Origin: CAZFZT01 sp964523675
GTDB lineage: Bacteria > Planctomycetota > Phycisphaerae > Phycisphaerales > SM1A02
Assembly: GCA_964523675.1 (NCBI GenBank)
Contig: CAZFZT010000032.1
Coordinates: 1 to 36,555 of the forward strand
Direction of reading: 5' to 3'
DNA length: 36,555 nt
How positions within the stretch are numbered: position 1 is the first letter of the stretch; each line of letters opens with the position of its first letter. A model generated the notes under the pieces. That model made no database searches. It was not told the DNA's origin and saw only the letters and a program-made list of their open reading frames with translations. The position numbers were made by a program, and so were the translations under genes. Shown here piece after piece: positions 14,655-22,387 of the stretch.

Positions 14655-15701
14655 GTGATCCGCATTCATCCTTTTCGCATCAATCGGTCGGCTCGATCAT
14701 GCCTCGCGATCTGCGTCGGTGCGATGGCGGCCTTCTCGACAGCTCCCGTCTTAGCCGTCGATGACGTTCAACCGGCGAAGTCACCGCTGATCTTCGGCAG
14801 CTCTGCTGATCATCCGAATCTCGAAGCCAATGTTCAACTCGGCGCGCTCGCCCCAGACATGGCCGTGCAATTCGGCGTTGGCGCAGGATTTGGTCATCAA
14901 ACGCGCGCAGACATCGATGACGGCGGGCGCTTCAGCGTCAGCAGATTCAACGCGCGGCTGAGCGCACGACTGCCGATCACAGAGCAACTGCGTCTCTCGC
15001 TCGGCTTGCGCTACGACCTCGATGACTATGACTTTTCCGGCACCACGATGCTGGCGCCAGTGCCGGGTGTGATGGAGCCGTGGGAAGACATCCATACCCT
15101 TTCGTTTGCGAGCATTCTGACGCTCATCCTGGATGAAGAGTGGTCGGTCTTCGGGGGACCGGTCTTCCAGATGTCGCGCGAGTCCGGCGCGGATGCAGGA
15201 GACTCGTGGATCGCAGGCGGCAGCTTCGGCGTGCAGTATGTTGCTTCACCGAAACTAACGCTTGGCCTCGGGGCCGGCATCACCAGTCAGATAGAAGACA
15301 GCGCCCGCTTCTTCCCCGTGATCATCCTTCACTGGGAACTCATGGAGAACCTCTGGCTGAGCACGCGCGATATCGCCGAGACCACCGGTGATCCCGGCGT
15401 TGAACTTCTCTATGACTGGGGCGGCGGCTTCGAGACAGCCATCGGGGTGGCCTACAGGTTCAGACGATTCCGCCTCGAGAGCGGCGGAGGCGTCGCACCG
15501 GATGGCGTCGGGGAACACTCCTACATCCCCGCTTGGCTGCGCATCGGCTACCGCGTCTCACCGAACCTTCACCTCGGGGCGAGGGTGGGCCTGGCCCTTG
15601 CTGGGCGGATGCGACTTGAGAGTAGCAGCGGATCGAAGCTGGGTGAGGAAGACCATGACCCCGCCGCGATCTTCGGCGTCAACGCGAGCTTCCGTTTCTG
15701 A
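14655..15701 (+). CDS. Outer-membrane beta-barrel protein (DUF6268-like)
   Basis: The protein has 348 residues. A signal peptide (CLAICVGAMAAFSTAPVLA) is followed by alternating amphipathic strands of 8-12 residues throughout, for example RFNARLSARLPI, LRLSLGLRYDL, LTLGLGAGITS, HLGARVGLALAG. It ends with the aromatic C-terminal strand FGVNASFRF, the signature recognised by the BAM machinery. The overall pattern resembles the DUF6268 family of barrels seen in planctomycetes. Its cargo, if any, is unknown. GTG 14655 is the only start giving a full signal peptide. A TATCCT box about 40 bases upstream may be its promoter. Confidence 0.75.
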   Translation: MIRIHPFRINRSARSCLAICVGAMAAFSTAPVLAVDDVQPAKSPLIFGSSADHPNLEANVQLGALAPDMAVQFGVGAGFGHQTRADIDDGGRFSVSRFNARLSARLPITEQLRLSLGLRYDLDDYDFSGTTMLAPVPGVMEPWEDIHTLSFASILTLILDEEWSVFGGPVFQMSRESGADAGDSWIAGGSFGVQYVASPKLTLGLGAGITSQIEDSARFFPVIILHWELMENLWLSTRDIAETTGDPGVELLYDWGGGFETAIGVAYRFRRFRLESGGGVAPDGVGEHSYIPAWLRIGYRVSPNLHLGARVGLALAGRMRLESSSGSKLGEEDHDPAAIFGVNASFRF

Positions 15702-15759
15702 ACCTGCAGGAACTGCTGATTCGCAGAGATGTGCCGCTCATACACGGCACGCCCCGGAA

Positions 15760-15790
15760 GGCCCCGAACGTATTGCGGGGTCTTCTGTTT
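15760..15790 (+). terminator. Probable terminator after the outer-membrane barrel gene
   Basis: GGCCCCG (15760-15766) pairs with CGGGGTC (15776-15782) with one G-T pair and a nine-base loop, followed by TTCTGTTT. Confidence 0.5.
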
Positions 15791-15803
15791 GTTCCTCAAG
15801 CGC

Positions 15804-15881
15804 ATAGCCGCGTGCCCGTAGACCGTGGTCGTTCTTGACGCCGCTGCACGACTCAACCGCGGGCTTCCGCCACGCGGCTAT
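15804..15881. repeat. REPIN-like element upstream of hisS
   Basis: An 11-bp perfect inverted repeat, ATAGCCGCGTG (15804-15814) and CACGCGGCTAT (15871-15881), bounds a 78-bp non-coding segment. The right part (15855-15880) is 26 bases that recur exactly, in inverted orientation, at 17407-17432 just after hisS. The ATAGCC ends recall the repeat at 36127-36217. Confidence 0.6.
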
Positions 15882-15966
15882 TGGTTGTGGAAGTCATCAA
15901 CTGTCATCTGTGTCTATCTGCGGTTCCGAATCCTTTGAATCTCGCAGCCGCAAAACATGGCCGTTG

Positions 15967-15986
15967 CGGCTACACTTGCTGCCGAG
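15967..15986 (+). promoter_or_regulatory. 20-base promoter-like sequence, copy 2, abutting hisS
   Basis: Identical to 2428-2447. The -10-like TACACT (15971-15976) ends 10 bases before the hisS ATG at 15987, so the mRNA should be leaderless or carry a few bases only. Confidence 0.55.
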
Positions 15987-17402
15987 ATGGCAACGAAGTC
16001 AAAGAAGTTTCAAGCCCCCAAGGGCATGCGCGATTTTTACCCGGCCGACATGGCCGTGCGCCGCTACATCGAGAACATCTGGCGGCAAACGTCAATCAAC
16101 CACGGCTTCGAAGAAGTCGATGGTCCGACGTTCGAGGACATCGAAATCTACAAGCACAAGTCCGGCCCGGGAATCGTCAGCGAAATCTTCGGCGTCTACA
16201 GCGGCAAGGATGAAGGCGAGTTGTCGCGCATCCGCAGCGGTGAAGATGCGCCGTTCGCGCTAAGGCCGGAGTTCACGCCGACGCTAGCGCGGATGGTGGC
16301 GGCACAGGCAGCGCAGTTGCCGAAGCCGATCAAGTGGTTCGCGATCCCGAGCCACTTTCGCGCGGAGAGGCCGCAACGCGGGCGGTTGCGGGAGTTTTTT
16401 CAGTGGAATGTGGATTTCATCGGCGATGAATCTACTCAGAGTGATGTAGACGTCATCGCGTGCTGTATTGGTGCATTGCAGCGATTCGGGCTCACACCAG
16501 CTGATGTGCGCGTACACTACACAGATAGACAGATACTCCAAGCAATGCTTGAAAGAATTGGCATTCCTGAATCTTCCATAAGTGACTGGATGATCTGGAT
16601 AGACAGATACGACAGACTTAGTCCAAGGGAGCGCATCGCAGATGTGAAAGCGTTCGGGGGTACCGAAGAGCAAGCGCGAGACGTTGAACTACTTTGGTCT
16701 GGACATGATCCGGTGATCCATGAGGCCGCAAAACAGAAGGCGATCGAACTAGGAAAATCGGAGATTGTTGATAGCGCGGCGGAAGCAGCAACTGAAACCG
16801 TGGCTGAGCGCCTGCGCCCATCGCAACGTAGAATGCGAGAGTTTCAGTTGGGAATTCACGGATCGGGTTTGGCTGATTGGTGCACGTTTGATCCCACCAT
16901 CGTCCGCGGCCTCGCGTACTACACGGGAACCGTCTTCGAGGTCATCGCAGAAGGCGAGCGCGCTGTTGCAGGCGGCGGGCGCTATGACAAACTGATCGAG
17001 TCCTTCGGCGGCCCTTCGCTGCCAGCGTGCGGCTTCGGCATGGGCGATGTCGTCCTTGCCAACATCCTGCACGACAAGGGGCTGCTGCCGGAGGAACTTG
17101 TCATGGAGCCGGTGCGGCCGCATGCGTTTGTCATCGCTGCAACCGATGACGCGGCGAAGCGACTGCCTTCGCTTGTCGCGCAGTGGCGCAAAGCGGGCCT
17201 GCACATCCGCCATTCCTACCGCACCACCCGCAACGTCGGCAAACTCCTCGGCGAAGCCGGCAAGTGCCGCGCACGCTTCGCGGTCATCCTCGGTGAGGAA
17301 CTGGTAGAAGGCCGCGTCGCCCTCAAAGACCTCGAATCCGGCGAGCAGCGCGAATTCGCCCTCGATGAAGTCGCAACCGCCTTGAGCCAGTCAACTTCCT
17401 GA
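15987..17402 (+). CDS. hisS: Histidyl-tRNA synthetase
   Basis: A 471-residue class II aminoacyl-tRNA synthetase. Motifs seen are KGMRDFYP near the N-terminus, ALRPEFTPTLARM, motif 2 FRAERPQRGRLREFFQ, the histidine-A motif RGLAYYTGTVFEV and motif 3 AGGGRYDKL, then the anticodon-binding domain. ATG 15987 (MATKSKKF) is chosen over an upstream in-frame ATG at 15957 because of the TACACT box between them. From about 16430 to 16870 (residues 148-294) base and codon use changes: many AGA, ATA, AGT, CTA and GGA codons and visibly lower GC than either flank. The gene is flanked by copies of a 26-base inverted repeat. The protein itself looks intact. Confidence 0.95.
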   Translation: MATKSKKFQAPKGMRDFYPADMAVRRYIENIWRQTSINHGFEEVDGPTFEDIEIYKHKSGPGIVSEIFGVYSGKDEGELSRIRSGEDAPFALRPEFTPTLARMVAAQAAQLPKPIKWFAIPSHFRAERPQRGRLREFFQWNVDFIGDESTQSDVDVIACCIGALQRFGLTPADVRVHYTDRQILQAMLERIGIPESSISDWMIWIDRYDRLSPRERIADVKAFGGTEEQARDVELLWSGHDPVIHEAAKQKAIELGKSEIVDSAAEAATETVAERLRPSQRRMREFQLGIHGSGLADWCTFDPTIVRGLAYYTGTVFEVIAEGERAVAGGGRYDKLIESFGGPSLPACGFGMGDVVLANILHDKGLLPEELVMEPVRPHAFVIAATDDAAKRLPSLVAQWRKAGLHIRHSYRTTRNVGKLLGEAGKCRARFAVILGEELVEGRVALKDLESGEQREFALDEVATALSQSTS

Positions 17403-17406
17403 TCCG

Positions 17407-17432
17407 TAGCCGCGTGGCGGAAGCCCGCGGTT
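17407..17432. repeat. 26-base repeat, inverted copy of 15855-15880
   Basis: Begins TAGCCGCGTGGCGG and ends CCCGCGGTT. It is the exact reverse complement of 15855-15880, with the match ending sharply on both sides. It starts five bases after the hisS stop codon. A short CCGCG/CGCGG stem can form inside it. Confidence 0.75.
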
Positions 17433-17480
17433 CGCGCCGATAAACCCTTGGCTGCTGCCAATTGGCTGTTTCATCGCGAT

Positions 17481-17537
17481 TTGACCGCCTCGTCAGTCAC
17501 CCGTATCATTCATCCCATCATCCGGATGAACGGATGA
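17481..17537 (+). promoter_or_regulatory. ahcY promoter and start-proximal hairpin
   Basis: TTGACC (17481-17486), 17-base spacer, TATCAT (17504-17509): a good sigma-70 promoter. The predicted start, about 17516, is immediately followed by a perfect 7-bp stem, TCATCCG (17518-17524) with CGGATGA (17531-17537). The whole leader to the ATG is about 78 bases. I do not recognise the SAH riboswitch consensus in it. Confidence 0.65.
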
Positions 17538-17593
17538 AGCAACGATAACTCGTGAATCGACCAATCGGAACCACTTCGGAGCCAACCTGACAC

Positions 17594-19126
17594 ATGTCCG
17601 CTACTGCCACTGCTTCCACGCCCTCCACTTCCGCCACCTTCATAGACACCGGCCTGCCCCTGTTCAGTGACCTCCCTTACAAGGTCGCTGATCTTTCGCC
17701 CAAGACCGTCGCCTACGGCCGCAAGGAGATCGAGCTCGCTGAGCACGAGATGCCCGGCCTAATGGCGCTTCGCGAGAAGTATCACGGCCAGCAGCCGCTC
17801 AAAGGCGCGAAGATCGTCGGGTCGCTGCACATGACCATTCAGACGGCCGTGCTGATCGAGACGCTCGTCGAACTCGGCGCAGAAGTCCGCTGGGTCTCGT
17901 GCAATATCTTCTCAACGCAGGACCATGCTGCCGCAGCGGTCGTGGTCGGCCCGCCGAAAAAAGGCGGCACGCCGGACAACCCGCAGGGCGTGCCAGTCTT
18001 CGCATGGAAGGGCGAATCGCTGCCAGAATACTGGTGGTGCACTTTCCAGGCACTGAACTGGCCGAATTCCGAAGGCGGCGACGGGCCGAACCTCATTCTC
18101 GATGACGGCGGCGACGCCACGCTTCTCGTGCATAAGGGCGCCGAATTCGAGAAGGCCGGCGCTGTGCCTGATCCTTCCACCACCGACAACGAAGAGTTCG
18201 CATGCATCCTGCAACTGCTCGGCGACGTGCACAAGGCGAACGGCAACTTCTGGAGGCCGATCGGCGAGCGCATCCGCGGCGTCTCCGAGGCGACGACCAC
18301 CGGCGTGCACCGGCTCTATGAGATGCAGAAGAAAGGCACGCTCCTGTTCCCAGCCATCAACGTCAATGACGCCGTCACCAAGAGCAAGTTTGACAACGTG
18401 TACGGGTGTCGGCATTCGCTTGTCGATGGCATCATGCGCGCGACCGACGTGATGCTCGCAGGCAAAGTCGCGGTTATCTGCGGTTATGGCGACGTCGGAA
18501 AGGGCTGCGCCCAATCGCTTGCCGGCCAGAAATGCCGCGTGATGGTGACTGAGATTGATCCCATCTGCGCGCTGCAGGCGTGCATGGACGGCTACGAGGT
18601 CGTACGCATCGAGGATGTCGTGGACAAGGCCGACATCTTCATCACCGCAACCGGCAACTTCAACGTGATCACCGCCGATCACATGTCGAAGATGAAGGAC
18701 AAGGCAATCGTCGGCAACATCGGCCACTTCGACAATGAGATCGAAGTCGCAGGCCTCAAGAAGATTCCCGGCACGCGCCGCGTCAACATCAAGCCGCAGG
18801 TCGATGAATGGGTCTTCGCCGACGGCAAGTCGATCATCATTCTTGCAGAAGGCCGGCTGCTCAACCTCGGCTGCGCGACCGGCCACCCGTCGTTCGTGAT
18901 GAGCAACTCCTTCACGAACCAGGTGATGGCGCAGGTCGAGCTGCACACGAATAACTCTCAGTACGAAAAGAAGGTGTACACGCTGCCCAAGCACCTCGAT
19001 GAGCAGGTCGCGCGCTTGCACCTTGATAAACTCGGCGCGAAGCTTACGACGCTCTCCAAGGAGCAGGCCGACTACATCGGCGTGCCGCAGGAAGGCCCCT
19101 ACAAGCCGGACCACTACCGCTACTGA
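17594..19126 (+). CDS. ahcY: Adenosylhomocysteinase (S-adenosylhomocysteine hydrolase)
   Basis: A 510-residue cytoplasmic enzyme that splits S-adenosylhomocysteine to adenosine and homocysteine, keeping the methylation cycle running. Evidence: GSLHMTIQTAVLIETL and the following SCNIFSTQDHAAAA in the substrate domain, the NAD-binding GYGDVGKG at 297-304, TATGNFNVIT, NIGHFDNEIEV, and the conserved C-terminal KPDHYRY. It includes the roughly 40-residue insert found in the long form of the enzyme (near GGTPDNPQGVPVFAWKGE). The N-terminus has an extra 15 or so residues rich in S, T and A. ATG 17594 has only a distant GGAG 14 bases upstream. It has its own promoter and terminator, so it is probably monocistronic. 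Confidence 0.97.
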   Translation: MSATATASTPSTSATFIDTGLPLFSDLPYKVADLSPKTVAYGRKEIELAEHEMPGLMALREKYHGQQPLKGAKIVGSLHMTIQTAVLIETLVELGAEVRWVSCNIFSTQDHAAAAVVVGPPKKGGTPDNPQGVPVFAWKGESLPEYWWCTFQALNWPNSEGGDGPNLILDDGGDATLLVHKGAEFEKAGAVPDPSTTDNEEFACILQLLGDVHKANGNFWRPIGERIRGVSEATTTGVHRLYEMQKKGTLLFPAINVNDAVTKSKFDNVYGCRHSLVDGIMRATDVMLAGKVAVICGYGDVGKGCAQSLAGQKCRVMVTEIDPICALQACMDGYEVVRIEDVVDKADIFITATGNFNVITADHMSKMKDKAIVGNIGHFDNEIEVAGLKKIPGTRRVNIKPQVDEWVFADGKSIIILAEGRLLNLGCATGHPSFVMSNSFTNQVMAQVELHTNNSQYEKKVYTLPKHLDEQVARLHLDKLGAKLTTLSKEQADYIGVPQEGPYKPDHYRY

Positions 19127-19166
19127 TCCCCGGCGCAACGCCGCGATCGATTTCATTCATGTGCTA

Positions 19167-19198
19167 AAGCCCACGGACTCCCGTCCGTGGGCTTCTCT
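19167..19198 (+). terminator. Intrinsic terminator after ahcY
   Basis: AAGCCCACGGA (19167-19177) pairs perfectly with TCCGTGGGCTT (19184-19194), with a six-base loop and a short T-rich tail (CTCT). The T tract is weak, and the palindrome could also be a dispersed REP-type repeat. Confidence 0.65.
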
Positions 19199-19212
19199 GC
19201 GTCAGACGCATG

Positions 19213-19218
19213 TACACT
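19213..19218 (+). promoter_or_regulatory. -10 box TACACT, 7 bases before the DUF1697 gene
   Basis: TACACTTGC recurs here as in the two 20-base copies; seven bases separate the hexamer from the ATG at 19226. Confidence 0.5.
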
Positions 19219-19225
19219 TGCGACC

Positions 19226-19768
19226 ATGCCCACCTTCATCGCCCTTCTCCGCGGCATCAACGTCGGCGGCAGGAACATGATTCCGATGCGCGACCTCTGC
19301 TCGCTCTGCGAAGCGGTCGGATGGCACGATGTGCGGCACTACATCCAGAGCGGAAACATCGTCTTTCGTGCAAGCGGCAAAGCAAGCGCGATGGAGACCT
19401 CGCTCGAAGCAGCGATTACGAAGCAGTTCAAGTTGAGCATCCCGGTCATCGTGCGCAGCGCGCGGCAGTGGCAGGGTTACGCCGATACGAACCCGTTTCA
19501 GGCGGCGGCAGCGGCTGAACCCAACCGCGTCATGCTCGCCCTTGCCAAGTCGCCGCCACCGGGCGAAGCGGCTGCGTCTTTGCGCGAGCGCGCCCGGAAC
19601 AAGGAGCGCATTGAGCAGATTGGCGATGCCATCTGGATTCACTTCCCAGCCGGCCAGGCGAAGACGAAACTCAGCCCGGCCGTTCTCGACCGATGCGCGG
19701 GCTCATCCGTCACCGCGCGCAACTGGAGCACGGTGCAGCGCATTGAGCAGATGCTCGTGAATGGCTGA
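19226..19768 (+). CDS. DUF1697 family protein
   Basis: The protein has 180 residues and starts MPTFIALLRGINVGGRN, the hallmark of DUF1697, followed by IPMRDL, YIQSGNIVF and the C-terminal TARNWSTV (T-x-RNW-x-TV) motif. The family is widespread and uncharacterised. The start follows from the conserved N-terminus and the TACACT box; an in-frame ATG at 19187 lies inside the ahcY terminator and is rejected. It converges on the HAAS-protein gene with a 52-base gap in which I see nothing. Confidence 0.9.
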   Translation: MPTFIALLRGINVGGRNMIPMRDLCSLCEAVGWHDVRHYIQSGNIVFRASGKASAMETSLEAAITKQFKLSIPVIVRSARQWQGYADTNPFQAAAAAEPNRVMLALAKSPPPGEAAASLRERARNKERIEQIGDAIWIHFPAGQAKTKLSPAVLDRCAGSSVTARNWSTVQRIEQMLVNG

Positions 19769-19820
19769 ACACGTCGCTCCGCTTCTCATCGCCAAGCGGT
19801 TGCAGGCCGACGCCGGTGGG

Positions 19821-21758
19821 CTATTGATCGAGATGATCTGCGGCGTCGGCTGTCTCATGTTCACCTGCGCCTTCGTCGAGGTAGGCCCAATTCGAGGGCA
19901 ACCGAGGCCAGAGGATGAAGTCCGCCTCAGGAAAAGGCGCAGTGATATCCGTTCGATGCGGATGCCGCTCCTTCCACTCCTTGAAATCCTGATTCCGAGC
20001 ATCAACCTTCGCTCTGGGCACAAAGCGTGCCGTCTCGTTCAGATTGTCGGGTGAAAGCGGCACGCCGCCGTCATCTTCGAGATTGATGCCGATCGAATAC
20101 ACGATCGGTTGACCTTCGCGCACGAGATAGCGCAGCGGATGGCCGTCAAAGCGATCCATTGGCACGGCAGGCAAATAGTTCGGAGTGAGATCACTGAGCG
20201 TCTGCGGCCAGGCGCCATGATGGCGGTGATACAACTCCAGCGCGAGAGCAACGAGTACGCCATCGCGCCGCATCGCGGCACGGTCCGCCATGTTCGAAGC
20301 GCGCGCAATGGCTGGAAAGAGCAACACGATCGGAAGGTACCGCTTCTCGGCGAAGGTTCCCTTCATCATCTCGACAAAAGTGTTCGTCGGGAACGTGCGT
20401 TGCCAGAGCGGTAGCGATGCGTCGGCGAGCATTTCATTGAACAGTTCATCCCACTTGGCCTTCATCTCGCGCCGGTTCGCCATCACCAGCGATGCGCCCG
20501 GCGAAAGGGCCCATTTCAGAGACTCGTTCACTTCCTCAGAACTGATCATCATCAGGTCCGAGATAAGCCGAACCCCTTCGGGTGTCAATCGTCCGCCGCC
20601 GCCCCCATCGTCCGTGTACGTCCGTTGCAGGAAGTCATGGAACGAGAACCGCTCGCTTTCGATTCTCACGCGCACATCGCCGCCGCATGCAGAGGCAATG
20701 AGGTGAGCGATGGTCGTCAAATCATCATCGGTGAAGCGGTCGGCATGTACTTCCAGTATTCCGCTGATGGTGTCGAGCATTCGGGTAAAAATCGCAAGAG
20801 CGACGAGATCGCTGATGAGGACGGGATGCTCTCGCAGGTGCTCGGTCATTCCGATCGTCGCTTCGACGCTGCGGACGGTCGTCTGCATGTCCCCGTCTTC
20901 GGCGGCGCGGATGGCATTTGCTGCGATCACCCAGGAGAGTTCCCGCATCGTCCCCAAAAAGGGCAGAAGAGCAGAGTACACCCCGCGTTGCGGATCGCCT
21001 GCGATCAGGTCGGGCCAGAGCTCGCGATCTGCTTCACTGATGTCGTGGCCAACTTCATAGCCGAAATGCGGCATCGAACCTGCTTCACGCACAAGTTCAA
21101 GTGCAGCGGCGTTGCGCTCGAGGTACTGCCGATACTCCTCCGACACCGGCTCCTCGACCGTTGGGTGTTCTTCCCTAACGATGAGCGGCCGCTCGCCCAG
21201 CGCCAGCAGCGCAGTGCGATAGATCGGCCAGGCACGCTGGTCATCTGGCACCGACGCCGCAACCCGATTTAGATCCTGAACGTAATCGTGACTGATCGTC
21301 GGACTGCCCATGAAGAATCGAATCGTCACCGCAGCGTATAACACGATGAGCAGAACAACCATCGCGGCAAATCCTCGAAGCGTGTTGCGGCTGGCGCGCC
21401 ACCACAGCGGCCGATTGCGCTTCTTCGTGATGCGAATCAGCCGAGCGGCCTGCTCAGGATCGCCGAAACTTTCCATCAGATCCTCGGCGGATCGGCCGGC
21501 TTCAAGGCCATCTGCAAAGTGGGCGGCGAGCTCTCGCGCCACATCGTGGCGCTCCATTCGCCAAAGCCGCGATCGCTCCACGATTGTTCTGATGCATTGA
21601 GCCACAGCCGGAGGCAGTGCATGAGCGCGGAGAATGCGCTCCACTGTCGGCCGCTTCTTCCAGTCGCCTCGCAGCGCATTGGAAAGAGGTGTGAACGCAA
21701 CTCGATCGTAAAAGGTCGGCTGATCGTCGGCGTTCGACTTCACCTGTTCGCCGCTCAT
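19821..21758 (-). CDS. HAAS-domain membrane protein with pseudopilin-like C-terminus
   Basis: The protein has 645 residues. The N-terminal 110 look like a HAAS-type sensing domain (VARELAAHFADGLEAGRS and ESFGDPEQAARLIR), then one membrane helix at about 130-148 (FAAMVVLLIVLYAAVTI). A long extracytoplasmic part follows. It ends with a stretch like the globular part of type II secretion pseudopilins (ALELYHRHHGAWPQTLSDL; YLPAVPMDRFDGHPLRY; VYSIGINLEDDGG). HAAS proteins are commonly co-encoded with PadR regulators, as here: the start overlaps the padR-type gene by four bases (ATGA). The protein probably senses or sequesters something at the membrane under PadR control. The exact role is unknown. 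Confidence 0.7.
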   Translation of the reverse strand: MSGEQVKSNADDQPTFYDRVAFTPLSNALRGDWKKRPTVERILRAHALPPAVAQCIRTIVERSRLWRMERHDVARELAAHFADGLEAGRSAEDLMESFGDPEQAARLIRITKKRNRPLWWRASRNTLRGFAAMVVLLIVLYAAVTIRFFMGSPTISHDYVQDLNRVAASVPDDQRAWPIYRTALLALGERPLIVREEHPTVEEPVSEEYRQYLERNAAALELVREAGSMPHFGYEVGHDISEADRELWPDLIAGDPQRGVYSALLPFLGTMRELSWVIAANAIRAAEDGDMQTTVRSVEATIGMTEHLREHPVLISDLVALAIFTRMLDTISGILEVHADRFTDDDLTTIAHLIASACGGDVRVRIESERFSFHDFLQRTYTDDGGGGGRLTPEGVRLISDLMMISSEEVNESLKWALSPGASLVMANRREMKAKWDELFNEMLADASLPLWQRTFPTNTFVEMMKGTFAEKRYLPIVLLFPAIARASNMADRAAMRRDGVLVALALELYHRHHGAWPQTLSDLTPNYLPAVPMDRFDGHPLRYLVREGQPIVYSIGINLEDDGGVPLSPDNLNETARFVPRAKVDARNQDFKEWKERHPHRTDITAPFPEADFILWPRLPSNWAYLDEGAGEHETADAADHLDQ

Positions 21759-22117
21759 GCCAACGCTCCCTTCGCTGCCGGCTCACCGGAGGGCAGGATG
21801 CCGAGTGCGCTCATAGCGCCGGCAACAGCCCGCCACTGCTTGGTTTCCGCTGCAAGCCGCTTCTTGCCCTTGCCGGTCAATGCGTAGTACTTGCGCTGCC
21901 TGCCGCTCTCCGCTTCGCGCCACTGCGCTTTGACGAATCCCTGCGCTTCGAGGTTGTAGAGCATGGGGTACAGCGTGGATTGCCCCATGTCAAGCACGCC
22001 GTTTGATTTCGCTGCCAGCGTCTCGACGAGTTCGTAGCCGTACATCTCCCTTCGCTCCAGAAGCTTCAGCACAGCAACGGGGCCCGCCCCGCGCATGAGT
22101 TCACGTTCTATTCGCAT
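21755..22117 (-). CDS. PadR-family transcriptional regulator
   Basis: A 120-residue winged-helix repressor: ERELMRGAGPVAVLKLLE, then REMYGYELVETLA, GQSTLYPMLYNLEAQGFV and RQRKYYALTGKGKKRL, which are the PadR/PF03551 signatures. It acts on DNA in the cytoplasm, probably on its own promoter, where a perfect 9-3-9 palindrome overlaps the -10 region. It is the first gene of a two-gene operon with the HAAS protein, and the stop and start codons overlap (ATGA). Confidence 0.92.
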   Translation of the reverse strand: MRIERELMRGAGPVAVLKLLERREMYGYELVETLAAKSNGVLDMGQSTLYPMLYNLEAQGFVKAQWREAESGRQRKYYALTGKGKKRLAAETKQWRAVAGAMSALGILPSGEPAAKGALA

Positions 22118-22150
22118 ATGGGTGCTCCGAAGTCGCGGTCGCGATGACGA

Positions 22151-22195
22151 ATACTATGCTGTGCATAGTATGTGCGCGACTGTTGCATCTGTCAA
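22151..22195 (-). promoter_or_regulatory. padR promoter with palindromic operator
   Basis: On the minus strand TTGACA (22190-22195) is followed after 17 bases by CATACT, or after 19 by TACTAT. Both alternatives lie in or at the edge of the palindrome ATACTATGC-N3-GCATAGTAT (22151-22171). This is a likely autoregulatory PadR site. The stretch from 22196 to 22387 holds nothing I can assign. Confidence 0.75.
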
Positions 22196-22387
22196 GCGCA
22201 TTATTCACTTTTTCCGTCGGGCCTGCCATCAGTTCCGCGTACCGCGCCTGGCAATGGTTAGAGCGACAGACCCCTCTAGCTACGGAGCGCATAAGTCGGA
22301 CCAGCGCGTGACGCGCAAGGAGCCGGCGAGCACGCCTGAGGACCGCTGTGCGTGCGAATAGCTCGCTTTATTCAACAGCCGGCCGCA

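Noticed and set aside
17516..17593. SAH riboswitch in the ahcY leader
   Set aside because: The conserved core of the SAH riboswitch is not recognisable; only a simple 7-bp hairpin is seen.
17912..19156. 414-residue open frame antisense to ahcY
   Set aside because: It is a composition shadow of a highly conserved gene; its sequence shows no domain and ahcY has every family motif.
22250..22330. tRNA-like stretch with GGTTAGAGC
   Set aside because: No anticodon stem, no T-arm consensus and no matching acceptor stem could be drawn.
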